From positions 67,229-131,228 of the forward strand of contig CAZOHN010000001.1 of NCBI GenBank assembly GCA_964579325.1: a stretch of DNA of 64,000 nucleotides. Reading direction: 5' to 3'. Both the position numbers and the translations under genes were made by a program. Of this stretch, positions 46,189 through 53,894 are shown in pieces (within the stretch, counting starts at the first letter, position 1; each line of letters begins with the position of its first letter). Under the pieces are notes generated by a model. It was not told where the DNA came from. It saw only the letters and a program-made list of their open reading frames with translations, and did not search any database. Source of the DNA: CAZOHN01 sp964579325. Lineage in GTDB: Bacteria; Pseudomonadota; Alphaproteobacteria; Rhodobacterales; Rhodobacteraceae.

Positions 46189-46291
46189 CATCCAAATTCC
46201 GAAGGGTGAAGCGGGCGTGGGATCAAACTCACGACCGTTCGGCATTCTTGATGCGAGGAAACCGCGACTGCGGGGGCAGCTCAGACAAGAA

Positions 46292-46312
46292 CGCCGACCC
46301 CGAGGGTCGGCG
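46292..46312 (-). terminator. Hairpin terminator after the Ser/Asn-repeat gene
   Basis: A 9-base stem (CGCCGACCC with GGGTCGGCG, 3-base loop), followed on the minus strand by TTCTTGT. It is 25 bases downstream of the stop at 46338. A very similar structure follows the paralogous gene at 46826-46851. Confidence 0.6.
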
Positions 46313-46337
46313 GCCCAGTCCGGTAGGGGAGCCCGGA

Positions 46338-46697
46338 TCAATCGTCGTCGTCGTTGGAGTTCGACGAGGAGTTGCTTGAGGAATTGGAAGAGCTGTTGCT
46401 GCTCGAATTCGAGGACGAGTTGCTCGAAGAGTTCAACGAGCCGTTCGAGTTGCTGTTCGACGACGAATTGCTGCTCGAATTGCGGTTCGAGTTCGAGCGG
46501 CCATTGTCGTCGTCATCATCGTCCCGGCTGCTGCGGTAGCTGCGCGAGTCGAAGCTTGTCCGGCGCTTGTCGTTCGAGACCGACTGCGGCTGGAAAAGCT
46601 GCTTCAGCCAGCGCGGCGCGTCGTCCGCAGCGGCGGGAGCCGAAAGCGTGGTCGTTGACACCAGGGCGGTGATCAGGAGGGTCGATATGCGCTTCAT
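46338..46697 (-). CDS. Small secreted protein with Ser/Asn repeat tail
   Basis: The 119-residue precursor starts 'MKRISTLLITALVSTTTLSA' with a signal peptide ending 'PAAADD'. It is followed by 'APRWLKQLFQPQSVSNDKR', a short Arg/Tyr/Ser segment, six Asp, then about 45 residues of NSSS-type repeats, and four Asp at the end. ATG 46697 is chosen by comparison with the paralog at 47132, which has the same first 25 residues. The repeat is not known to me as a domain. It may be an extended, hydrophilic, extracellular or periplasmic linker. Confidence 0.8.
   Translation of the reverse strand: MKRISTLLITALVSTTTLSAPAAADDAPRWLKQLFQPQSVSNDKRRTSFDSRSYRSSRDDDDDDNGRSNSNRNSSSNSSSNSNSNGSLNSSSNSSSNSSSNSSSNSSSNSSSNSNDDDD
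46356..46497 (-). repeat. Tandem 12-base repeat encoding NSSS units
   Basis: On the minus strand this part of the gene is built from imperfect 12-base units coding Asn-Ser-Ser-Ser or a close variant. On the plus strand it reads as GAATT/GAGTT-rich with TGCT/CGAG alternation. Unit number could vary by slippage. Boundaries are approximate. Confidence 0.65.
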
Positions 46698-46825
46698 GTC
46701 GGGGCCTACTCTCTTTGACCAGCAGTCCATCTGCTGCCATGGAGAAACGCGCGAGCAGTGTTCTTATTCCCGGAAAGCCGCTCGGAAGTGTTTGCGTGCC
46801 ATCGCGCCGCCAGCCGCAAACGAAG

Positions 46826-46851
46826 AACGCCGGTCTTGACGGACCGGCGTT
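46826..46851 (-). terminator. Hairpin terminator after the Asp-rich gene
   Basis: AACGCCGGTC (46826-46835) and GACCGGCGTT (46842-46851) form a 10-base-pair stem with a 6-base loop, followed on the minus strand by CTTCGTTTG. It lies 26 bases after the stop at 46878. Confidence 0.65.
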
Positions 46852-46877
46852 CCCAGGAGAATTCGGACGGGCAGCGA

Positions 46878-47132
46878 TCAATCGTCGTCGTCGTCACGGT
46901 CACCGCGATCATCATCATCGTCGTCACGGCCCCGGCCCCGACCATCGTCGTCGTCATCATCGTCTCGACCGTAGCGATAACTGCGCATCTCGCTGCGAGA
47001 GCCGCGCTGGCCGCTAAGTGCGGGCTGCAGGAGTTGCTTGATCCAGCGCGGCATGTCGTCGGCTGCGGCGGGGGCCGAAAGCGTTGTCGTGGACACCAGT
47101 GCGGTGATCAGGAGCGTGGAGATCCGTTTCAT
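46878..47132 (-). CDS. Small secreted Asp-rich protein, paralog of the preceding gene
   Basis: The 84-residue precursor has the same signal peptide ('MKRISTLLITALVSTTTLSA') and the same 'PRWIKQLLQPA' start of the mature part as the gene at 46338-46697. It is followed by an Arg/Ser/Tyr segment ('SEMRSYRYGR') and a tail of about 30 residues made mainly of Asp runs separated by Gly/Arg. The tail differs from its paralog's Ser/Asn repeats. Tandem duplication with divergence of the tail is clear from the sequence; each copy has its own hairpin terminator. The acidic tail could bind divalent cations. Confidence 0.85.
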   Translation of the reverse strand: MKRISTLLITALVSTTTLSAPAAADDMPRWIKQLLQPALSGQRGSRSEMRSYRYGRDDDDDDDGRGRGRDDDDDDRGDRDDDDD

Positions 47133-47223
47133 GTTGCATCCTTTCCAATGATGCAGCCATCAGGCGGCTGTATTGGAAGAACGGACGGTGCCGGCCTTTA
47201 TTCCCGCCAAGTCTTCGATGCTT

Positions 47224-48147
47224 TCAGGCTGGCGAATTCTTTCCCGCCGGACCGAGGTGCCGCGGGAGCGCCAGTCCCCGCAAGACCTCTTCAGCCGGCA
47301 TCGGCCTGCGCCCTTCGCGCTGGGCCTCGGATATGTCCACGGCACCCTCGCCGCACGCGACCGTCAGCCCGCAAAGAACCTCACCGGGCTCGCCTGCCCC
47401 TGCGACGCAGCGTGACCGAAGCAGCTTGAGCCGTTCGCTTCCCGCCATGGTCCACGCGCCCGGGAAGGGCGAGAGCGCCCGGATCAGGCGATCCACCTCG
47501 GGCGCAGGCCGTGTCCAGTCCACTTCTGCCTCGGATTTGTCGATCTTGCGGGCATAGTTGGCACCCTGTTCGCTCTGCGGTTCGGGAACAAGTCGATTCA
47601 GGCGTCCGAGAGCCTCAACGATCAGCCGTGCGCCCAGTGCCGCGAGGCGCGGGGTCATGTCGCCGGTGGTGTCCTGCGCCTGGATCGGCATCGCTTCGCG
47701 CAACAGGACCGGCCCGGTATCGAGCCCCTCCTCCATCTGCATGATGCAGACGCCGGTTTCGGTGTCGCCGGCGAGGATCGCCCGGTGGATCGGTGCGGCT
47801 CCGCGCCAGCGCGGCAGGAGTGAGGCGTGAATGTTGAGGCACCCCCTCCGCGGCGCATCGAGGATCGGTCGGGGAAGGATCAGCCCATAGGCGACCACCA
47901 CGGCAGCCCCGAGGTCGAGTGCGGCGAAGTCGGCCTGCGCTTCGGGTGTGCGCAGCGTCCTTGGCGTGCGGACGGGGAGGCCGAGGGCTTCGGCGCGGGC
48001 CTGAACGGGTGAAGGGCGGTCCTTCTGGCCCCGTCCTGCGGGACGGGGAGGTTGTGAGTAGACTGCAGCGATCTCGTGACCCGCAGCATGGAGCGCGTCG
48101 AGCGCGGGCACGGCGAAGTCTGGCGTTCCCATGAAGGCGATGCGCAT
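47224..48147 (-). CDS. fmt: Methionyl-tRNA formyltransferase
   Basis: Fmt formylates the initiator tRNA. The 307-residue protein begins '[20 protein letters not shown]' and contains '[20 protein letters not shown]' with the catalytic Asn-His-Asp set ('LNIHASLLP', '[20 protein letters not shown]') and the C-terminal domain starting '[17 protein letters not shown]'. def, its usual neighbour, is not here. Divergent from the next gene. Confidence 0.97.
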   Translation of the reverse strand: MRIAFMGTPDFAVPALDALHAAGHEIAAVYSQPPRPAGRGQKDRPSPVQARAEALGLPVRTPRTLRTPEAQADFAALDLGAAVVVAYGLILPRPILDAPRRGCLNIHASLLPRWRGAAPIHRAILAGDTETGVCIMQMEEGLDTGPVLLREAMPIQAQDTTGDMTPRLAALGARLIVEALGRLNRLVPEPQSEQGANYARKIDKSEAEVDWTRPAPEVDRLIRALSPFPGAWTMAGSERLKLLRSRCVAGAGEPGEVLCGLTVACGEGAVDISEAQREGRRPMPAEEVLRGLALPRHLGPAGKNSPA

Positions 48148-48222
48148 GCAGGGCTCCTTTCCGTGCCGGGTCTAGCGGCGGGCTGCTGGCTTGGCTAGGG
48201 TTGCTCCGAGGTGGAGGCCGCG

Positions 48223-48672
48223 ATGGACTATACTGAACTGAAGGGCAGGATCGCTGCCGTCTGCGAAGGCGAACCCGATACCATCGCCCTCATGGCGACG
48301 GTGGCCTGCGAGGTGCACCACGCCGACGACCGCTTTGACTGGACTGGGTTCTACCGGGTCGTGGCACCAGACCTTCTGAAGATCGGCCCCTACCAAGGTG
48401 GGCACGGATGCCTCGTGATCCCGTTCGCACGTGGTGTCTGCGGCGCCTGCGCCCGAACGGGCGAGGTGCAGCTGGTGCCCGACGTCGACGCCTTCCCCGG
48501 CCATATCGCCTGCGCGTCCACGACCCGCAGCGAGATCGTCCTTCCGGTACGCAACGGGGCCGGCGACCTGATCGCCGTCTTCGACATCGATAGCGACCTA
48601 CCCGCTGCCTTCACCGAGGCCGATGCCGAGGGCCTTGGCGCGATCCTTCACGTGGTGTTCGGTCGGCTCTGA
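48223..48672 (+). CDS. Free methionine-(R)-sulfoxide reductase, GAF-domain
   Basis: fRMsr reduces free methionine-R-sulfoxide. The 149-residue GAF-domain protein shows 'FDWTGFYRVVAPDLLKIGPY', 'QGGHGCLVIPFARGVCGACA' and 'VPDVDAFPGHIACASTTRSE', with the conserved catalytic/resolving cysteines of the family (in GCL, GVCG and HIAC). ATG 48223 with GGTGGAGG upstream is chosen over a GTG at 48211. The 3' end overlaps the convergent NlpC/P60 gene by 25 bases. Confidence 0.92.
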   Translation: MDYTELKGRIAAVCEGEPDTIALMATVACEVHHADDRFDWTGFYRVVAPDLLKIGPYQGGHGCLVIPFARGVCGACARTGEVQLVPDVDAFPGHIACASTTRSEIVLPVRNGAGDLIAVFDIDSDLPAAFTEADAEGLGAILHVVFGRL

Positions 48673-49490
48673 CGTCGACGCGCGAGAACCGGGTAGCCCT
48701 CGGCGCCGATCCGGTCGACAGCCTCAACGACCGGCTCGTAGCTCACAGCCATCGCGTGGGCGTTGGCATGGATGAACGTCTCGGGATCGACCGCCAGGGC
48801 GACGTGGCCTTTCCAGAACACGAGGTCTCCGCGTGCAAGCGGCGCTTCGTCCTGAAGTGGGACGCCCAGCGAGGCGCGCTGCAGGTCGCTGTCTCCCGGA
48901 CAGGCAATTCCGCAGGCAAGGCAGGCCGCCTGCACGAGGCCCGAGCAGTCGATGCCACGGATCGAGTTTCCGCCCCAGAGATAGGGCGCCCCGAAGAAGA
49001 GCTGTGCCACCGAGGCGGGGTCGGTGAACGGCTTGTTGGCCGGGCGGAGATGGGGCTTGGGAACGAAAAGCCCAAGATCGGTCTCGAAGAACGCGCCCGA
49101 GGCTGACACGATCCGCAGGCGTGCGCCGAAGGAGAGGTGCGCAAGCTCGGTGCGCTTGAGATCGGGCGCCGGGTAGAGGTGGGTGGCGGGAACGCCGACG
49201 ATGTGCGTCGTGTCCGCCGGTGTGCCGAGGGCAGTTTGCGCGACATATCCGCAGTAACCGTCGCGGCGGGCCTCCACGAAGGCGAACCCGGCGCGCGCCT
49301 CGAAGACCGTCACGGTCTCACCATAAAGTAGCTGGCGATCCCGCGTGCCATCCGGGGCGGCGAGCAGATCGACCACCGGAACACAGATTTGCGCCGCGTC
49401 CCCCTCGATGTAGGCCTCAGCCTTGACCTGACCCTTCAGGCGCGTTGCGGCGACACGGCCGTTTGCGGGGGTGAGCCTGCGGTCCATCAC
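48648..49490 (-). CDS. NlpC/P60-family peptidase with N-terminal SH3-like domains
   Basis: The 280-residue protein has SH3-type segments in the first 140 residues ('RQLLYGETVTVFEARAGFAF', 'VEARRDGYCGYVAQTALG') and a C40 peptidase domain with Cys in 'SIRGIDCSGLVQAACLACG', His in 'DLVFWKGHVALAVDPETFI' and a third polar residue in 'FIHANAHAM'. Family members cut gamma-D-Glu-meso-DAP bonds in cell-wall peptides. There is no signal peptide, suggesting cytoplasmic action on recycled muropeptides. The ATG overlaps the aminopeptidase stop by 4 bases. Confidence 0.9.
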   Translation of the reverse strand: MMDRRLTPANGRVAATRLKGQVKAEAYIEGDAAQICVPVVDLLAAPDGTRDRQLLYGETVTVFEARAGFAFVEARRDGYCGYVAQTALGTPADTTHIVGVPATHLYPAPDLKRTELAHLSFGARLRIVSASGAFFETDLGLFVPKPHLRPANKPFTDPASVAQLFFGAPYLWGGNSIRGIDCSGLVQAACLACGIACPGDSDLQRASLGVPLQDEAPLARGDLVFWKGHVALAVDPETFIHANAHAMAVSYEPVVEAVDRIGAEGYPVLARRRQSRPNTT

Positions 49491-50875
49491 AGGCCTAGGT
49501 AGGCCGGCAGCGCTTCGAGAAGCGCCCGCGCGCCCTGCCCTACGCCGCCTTTCGGCCGACCCGGAGCTGCCTTCGGTTGCCAGCCGTAGATGTCGAAATG
49601 GACGAAGGGAACGTCCGGCTCCACGAACCGGCGCAGGAACAGGGCGGCAGTGACCGATCCCGCCATACCCCCCGAGGGAGCATTGTCGAGATCTGCGATC
49701 CCGGGTTCGAGCATTTCCTCGTAGGGTGTGTGGAATGGCATCCGCCAGAGCGGGTCGGCCACTGCCGCTGCCGCCCCGGAAATCGCCGATGCGAGACGTT
49801 CGTCATCGGTGTAGAACGGCGGCACGTCCGGGCCGAGTGCCACCCGCGCCGCTCCGGTGAGCGTGGCCATTGAGACGAGGGCGGCCGGCCGCTCACCCTC
49901 GCAGGCCCAGGCCAACGCATCGGCGAGGATCAGGCGCCCCTCGGCGTCGGTGTTGTTCACCTCGACCGTCAGTCCCTTGCGCGAGGTCAGTATGTCTTGC
50001 GGTCGGAACGCGTTGCCCGATACGGCGTTCTCGACCACGGGCAGGATCACCCTGAGACGCAGCGGCAGCGCGAGCGAGCGGATCATCCGTGCGAGGCCAA
50101 GGACCGTCGCCGCGCCGCCCATGTCCTTCTTCATCAGGCCCATGCCCGCCGCAGGCTTGAGGTCGAGCCCGCCTGTGTCGAAGCACACGCCCTTGCCGAC
50201 CAGCGTGACAAGGGGGCCGGCATCACCGTGACACAGCTCGATCAGTCGAGGCGCGCGCGGGGAAGCCCGCCCGACGGCATGGATCATCGGGAAGTTGCGC
50301 GACACGAGGTCGTCGCCGCGGACCACATGGGAGGAGAGGCCGAAATCGGTCGCGAAGGTGAGTGCCGCCGCCTCGAGTTCGTCCGGCCCCATATCGGACG
50401 GCGGCATGTTGATGAGGTCGCGGGTCAAGGCCTCGCCAGCCGCGACCGCCTCAAGCCGAGACGCATCCACACCTTCCGGCACGGCAAGGCGCGCCTTCGG
50501 CGCCGATTGGACACGATAGCGATCGAACCGGTAGGCAGACAGAAGCCAACCGAGAGCAGCCTCCTCGCGCTCTCCCTGAGAGAGGACCCCGGCGATCCGC
50601 CATGTAGCATCCGGCAGTGTCTCGGCGGCCTTGGCAAGGTGGAACCGCCCGCGTGCGCGCGACGCGGCGTCGCCCCAGCCGAAAGCGGCGGCTTCCGGGC
50701 GACCATCGTTGCCGGGCAGCACGACAACGCTTCCAAGGCGACCCGAAAACGATTGAGCCTCAGCCCAGGCGCGATGCCCTCCGGGCAGGGCGGCCAGCCA
50801 CGCGGCGCAGGAGTCCGTCGGAACGACATGGAGCGGAAGCGACGGCGAGTCTGCAGGGGCGAGGGTCAGGAGCAT
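49487..50875 (-). CDS. M17 leucyl-aminopeptidase-family metallopeptidase
   Basis: The 462-residue enzyme shows 'VTLVGKGVCFDTGGLDLKPA' and 'GMGLMKKDMGGAATVLGLAR' (metal- and substrate-binding Lys/Asp) and the family signature 'VNNTDAEGRLILADALAWAC'. The N-terminal half is a regulatory macro-like domain. ATG 50875 with GAAGG upstream is chosen over an in-frame start at 50944. Coupled to the NlpC/P60 gene, it probably trims peptides, possibly from the cell wall. The family often acts as a two-metal aminopeptidase or as the CwlA/PepA type. Confidence 0.9.
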   Translation of the reverse strand: MLLTLAPADSPSLPLHVVPTDSCAAWLAALPGGHRAWAEAQSFSGRLGSVVVLPGNDGRPEAAAFGWGDAASRARGRFHLAKAAETLPDATWRIAGVLSQGEREEAALGWLLSAYRFDRYRVQSAPKARLAVPEGVDASRLEAVAAGEALTRDLINMPPSDMGPDELEAAALTFATDFGLSSHVVRGDDLVSRNFPMIHAVGRASPRAPRLIELCHGDAGPLVTLVGKGVCFDTGGLDLKPAAGMGLMKKDMGGAATVLGLARMIRSLALPLRLRVILPVVENAVSGNAFRPQDILTSRKGLTVEVNNTDAEGRLILADALAWACEGERPAALVSMATLTGAARVALGPDVPPFYTDDERLASAISGAAAAVADPLWRMPFHTPYEEMLEPGIADLDNAPSGGMAGSVTAALFLRRFVEPDVPFVHFDIYGWQPKAAPGRPKGGVGQGARALLEALPAYLGL

Positions 50876-51084
50876 CTGGTGGCCTTCATCGGCTGTCCGT
50901 CTGGCGCGGCCCAGCCACCCTAGCGGCTCTGCAACCGCCCGCAAGGGGAGTGCGTCAGGGGCGTTCAGCAGCTCCCGGAAACCCTCAAAAAGGCAGCGAA
51001 TTTACCCTATGCGACGGGACATGGCCAGCGTATCATTCCCCAACGGCAAGGCGCAATGCGACCTCGCCGTCAATGGAGGGCAAT

Positions 51085-51288
51085 GTGAAGACGTTCATGC
51101 TTTCAGCGGCCGCGGTGGTCGCACTGGCGAATCCGGCGCTCGCTGGCGGTTTGGGTGAAGCGATCATGGAACCCGAGGTCGTCGCCGAGGCGGCATCCTC
51201 GTCGAACGGCGGCATCCTCGTGCCGATCCTCGCGCTGATCCTGCTGGCTCTCGTGCTGTCCGACGGCGGCAACGGCAACCCGGTCTGA
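51085..51288 (+). CDS. Small exported single-pass membrane protein
   Basis: A 67-residue product from GTG 51085 ('VKTFMLSAAAVVALANPALA' signal peptide, with GGAGGG upstream), then 'GGLGEAIMEPEVVAEAASSS' and one hydrophobic segment 'GGILVPILALILLALVLSDG' near the C-terminus. An in-frame ATG at 51073 is an alternative. Short proteins with this layout (signal, MEPEV acidic motif, Ser/Gly, one helix) recur in Rhodobacteraceae in my memory, often with misleading names. Function unknown. Confidence 0.7.
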   Translation: MKTFMLSAAAVVALANPALAGGLGEAIMEPEVVAEAASSSNGGILVPILALILLALVLSDGGNGNPV

Positions 51289-51328
51289 AGTCGTTCCGTC
51301 GCGGTTCCGGGCGCGGCGGGATCGGCCG

Positions 51329-51706
51329 TCAGCCAGACAGATCGTGTGAGTCCCAGACGGCGGTCAGGGAGCGTTCCGCTGTTCTCACCAGCCGCGCAAG
51401 TGTTGCGGCGGTGGCCGGCACGTCGCAGCGTTCCGCGCAGTGGGTTACATCTGCCGCAACATGTGCCAATAGCGTCATGCCGACCTGCTCGGCGATGGCG
51501 ACCAGACTACGTGCCCCTTTCGCCAGGGCGGCCCAGTCGCCTGCGGCCTGAGACCGGTCGAGCATGGCTATCCGCATCGCGAGTTCTTCCATGGCCCGGC
51601 AGATCACCTCTTCCGCTGCCGGTTCACCCAGTTGCGCATAGAGGTCCGCCAGGCAGCGGCGCTCGAGCCGGACCACCTCGACAAGTCTCAACCGCGTCGG
51701 CTGCAT
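51329..51706 (-). CDS. Helical protein resembling an Hpt domain without the phospho-acceptor
   Basis: The 125-residue product from ATG 51706 (GAGGG upstream) is predicted as a helical bundle: 'VEVVRLERRCLADLYAQLGE', 'WAALAKGARSLVAIAEQVGM' and 'TLARLVRTAERSLTAVWDSH'. The second helix resembles the Hpt helix that carries the phosphorylated His (AHxLKGS), but at that place it has Ala-Lys-Gly and no His. It may be a degenerate Hpt or an unrelated bundle. It has no strong neighbours; carbonic anhydrase is divergent. Confidence 0.65.
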   Translation of the reverse strand: MQPTRLRLVEVVRLERRCLADLYAQLGEPAAEEVICRAMEELAMRIAMLDRSQAAGDWAALAKGARSLVAIAEQVGMTLLAHVAADVTHCAERCDVPATAATLARLVRTAERSLTAVWDSHDLSG

Positions 51707-51849
51707 CGTACCCTCATCACAAACCACAGGCCCCCGCCTTGGACGAAACTTCTGCAGCCCTCTCGTCAAGAAATGGTTGAGCCGCCGCGATTTGCTGTCT
51801 CGAATTTTGCGAGAATGCTCCATAGGAAGGCGGCAAGGAGACCGTGAAG

Positions 51850-52500
51850 ATGGATCATGCCCGACCGCTGCCTGCCTACCTCGTCAGCCGCTACATGGGC
51901 TGGAAAGCGACGACCTACGAGCAGAACAAGGGCTGGTATCGCCGCCTCGCCGAAGATGGCCAGCGCCCGCGGGTAATGGCCATCGCCTGCTGCGACAGCC
52001 GGGTCCATATCGCGGCAACGTTCGGAGCCGACACCGGCGAAATCTTCATCCATCGCAACGTGGCCAACCTCGTCCCGCCCTACTCGCCGGACGGCGACCA
52101 CCATGGGACCTCGGCGGCGGTCGAGTACGCGGTCCGGCACCTCCGCGTGGCGCACCTCATCATCCTCGGGCACTCGAACTGCGGCGGCGTTAACGCCTGC
52201 CACGACATGTGCGCAGGGAGCGCCCCCCATCTCGACGAGACAGAAAGCTTCATCGGCCGCTGGATGGATATCCTGCGTCCGGGCTATTCACGGGTCGAAG
52301 GCATGGCGGATGAAGGCGAGCGACGCCGCGCGCTCGAGAGGCAGGCCGTGGTGGTCAGCCTCGAGAACCTGATGACCTTCCCGTTCGTCGCGGCCGCCGT
52401 CGCCGCCGACGATCTCCAGATCCACGGGCTCTGGCACGACATCGGCGCGGGACAACTCGACCAGTATCTCGGCTCCGATCTCGGCTTCCAGCCGCTCTGA
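51850..52500 (+). CDS. Beta-type carbonic anhydrase
   Basis: It interconverts CO2 and bicarbonate. The 216-residue protein shows the zinc-ligand segments 'VMAIACCDSRVHIAATFGAD' (Cys and the Asp-Arg dyad) and 'LIILGHSNCGGVNACHDMC' (His and Cys), plus 'IFIHRNVANLVPPYSPDGDH'. ATG 51850, with AGGAG at a spacing of 9, is used. It is followed after 57 bases by an SbtA-type bicarbonate transporter and an SbtB-like gene, so it probably belongs to a bicarbonate-handling operon. Confidence 0.94.
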   Translation: MDHARPLPAYLVSRYMGWKATTYEQNKGWYRRLAEDGQRPRVMAIACCDSRVHIAATFGADTGEIFIHRNVANLVPPYSPDGDHHGTSAAVEYAVRHLRVAHLIILGHSNCGGVNACHDMCAGSAPHLDETESFIGRWMDILRPGYSRVEGMADEGERRRALERQAVVVSLENLMTFPFVAAAVAADDLQIHGLWHDIGAGQLDQYLGSDLGFQPL

Positions 52501-52557
52501 GCCTTCAAAGCCTGCAGCGGGCACCCTACTTCAACCGCAGAAGACCTGGGGGGACGG

Positions 52558-53538
52558 ATGGACGGCATCCTTTCACTTGCGGCCGACAATCTCCTGTCGC
52601 CCATCATCCTGTCGTTCGCCCTGGGTCTCGCGGCGGCCCTTGCGCGATCGGACCTGACAATACCCGAAGCGGTTGCCAAGGGGATGTCGATCTACTTGCT
52701 GTTCGCAATTGGGTTCAAGGGTGGGGTCAGCGTCGCGCGGCATGGCGTCGATGCGACCCTGATCGGCGCAATCGGTGCCGGCGTGGTCCTGTCCTTCGCG
52801 ATCCCCTTCGTTGCCTTTGCGCTTCTGCGTGGGATGACGCGCCTCTCGGTGACCGACGCCGCTGCGGTATCTGCGCACTACGGTTCGATCTCGATCGTCA
52901 CCTTCGTGGCCGCAACCTCGGTTCTCACCGGTGCAGGGCTCGTCGCCGAAGGATTCATGGTCGCCGTCGCTGCGGCAATGGAGGCACCGGCGATCCTCTC
53001 TGCGCTCTGGATCGCAGCCCGCTTCGGCGCCGCCCGCGAGGCCGACGGGGACCTCTGGCGCGAGATCCTTCTCAACGGGTCCATCGTCCTGCTCGTGGGA
53101 GCGTTTCTGATCGGCATTGTGACCGGTGAAGAGGGCTTCGACCGGATCTCCGCCTTCATTGACGCCCCGTTTCAGGGTGTGCTCTGCCTGTTCCTGCTCG
53201 ACATGGGGCTGGTTGCTGGCCGAGGATTGCGCAACAGCCGTGGCGCGCTGGGTGTCGGAGCGGTCGCCTTCGGGGTTCTCATGCCGCTGGTCGGAGGGTC
53301 GATGGGCCTCGCCGCGGCTTCCCTTCTGGGCCTCTCGACGGGCGGTACCATGCTGATGGCGGCGCTCGCAGCCTCGGCGTCCTACATCGCGGTTCCTGCA
53401 GCCATGCGGGTGGCGCTGCCTGAAGCGAACCCGTCGGTCTACCTCACGCTCTCGCTTGGCGTGACCTTTCCCTTTAACCTGACCCTTGGCCTGCCGCTCT
53501 ACCTCGTGGCGGCGACCTGGGCGACCGGAGGCGGCTGA
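52558..53538 (+). CDS. sbtA: SbtA-family sodium-dependent bicarbonate transporter
   Basis: The 326-residue membrane protein has about ten hydrophobic segments in two inverted halves. It shows the SbtA-type 'ILSFALGLAAALARSDLTIP' and 'KGMSIYLLFAIGFKGGVSVA' N-terminal segments, 'AVSAHYGSISIVTFVAATSV', the central loop, and the second half with 'GTMLMAALAASASYIAVPAA' and 'MRVALPEANPSVYLTLSLGV'. SbtA takes up bicarbonate in cyanobacteria and in various proteobacteria. It is placed after carbonic anhydrase and overlaps the SbtB-like gene at its stop codon by one base (TGATG). Transport itself is inferred from family. Confidence 0.9.
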   Translation: MDGILSLAADNLLSPIILSFALGLAAALARSDLTIPEAVAKGMSIYLLFAIGFKGGVSVARHGVDATLIGAIGAGVVLSFAIPFVAFALLRGMTRLSVTDAAAVSAHYGSISIVTFVAATSVLTGAGLVAEGFMVAVAAAMEAPAILSALWIAARFGAAREADGDLWREILLNGSIVLLVGAFLIGIVTGEEGFDRISAFIDAPFQGVLCLFLLDMGLVAGRGLRNSRGALGVGAVAFGVLMPLVGGSMGLAAASLLGLSTGGTMLMAALAASASYIAVPAAMRVALPEANPSVYLTLSLGVTFPFNLTLGLPLYLVAATWATGGG

Positions 53539-53846
53539 TGGAGATGCACAAGGCCAAGCGTGTCGAGATCATCATCGAGTCGCCGATGGAGCGACGCCTG
53601 ACCGAAGCGCTGATGCGGGCCGAGGTGACGGGATTCACGGTGCTGCCCGTGCTGGGCGGTTCGGGCCGGTCGGGCCAGTGGACCCGCGAGGGGCAGGTCG
53701 GCCGAACGGGCATGGTGGCGGTGATCTGCATCGTCCGACCCGAGAGGGTGAGTGGCCTCCTTGAGGCCGCCTTCGGGGTGGTCGAGCGCCACATCGGCGT
53801 GGTCAGCGTGACCGATTGCGAAGTGCTGCGGGCCGAGCGGTTCTGA
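53538..53846 (+). CDS. SbtB-like PII-family protein
   Basis: The 102-residue protein looks like the PII-type partner of SbtA: 'KRVEIIIESPMERRLTEALM', 'GFTVLPVLGGSGRSGQWTRE' (a T-loop-like segment) and 'IGVVSVTDCEVLRAERF' at the end. Cyanobacterial SbtB continues with a short CGPxGC redox loop, which is absent here. SbtB binds SbtA in response to adenine nucleotides; a similar regulatory role is inferred from gene order. The ATG overlaps the sbtA stop codon. Confidence 0.85.
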   Translation: MEMHKAKRVEIIIESPMERRLTEALMRAEVTGFTVLPVLGGSGRSGQWTREGQVGRTGMVAVICIVRPERVSGLLEAAFGVVERHIGVVSVTDCEVLRAERF

Positions 53847-53894
53847 GCGCGGATCGCAACCGTTCGTTAAGCTGGAATCGGCGAAGCTTGTGCG

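Noticed and set aside
46338..46520. CRISPR array at the repeat tract
   Set aside because: The repeats are short, contiguous, in frame and coding, with no spacers.
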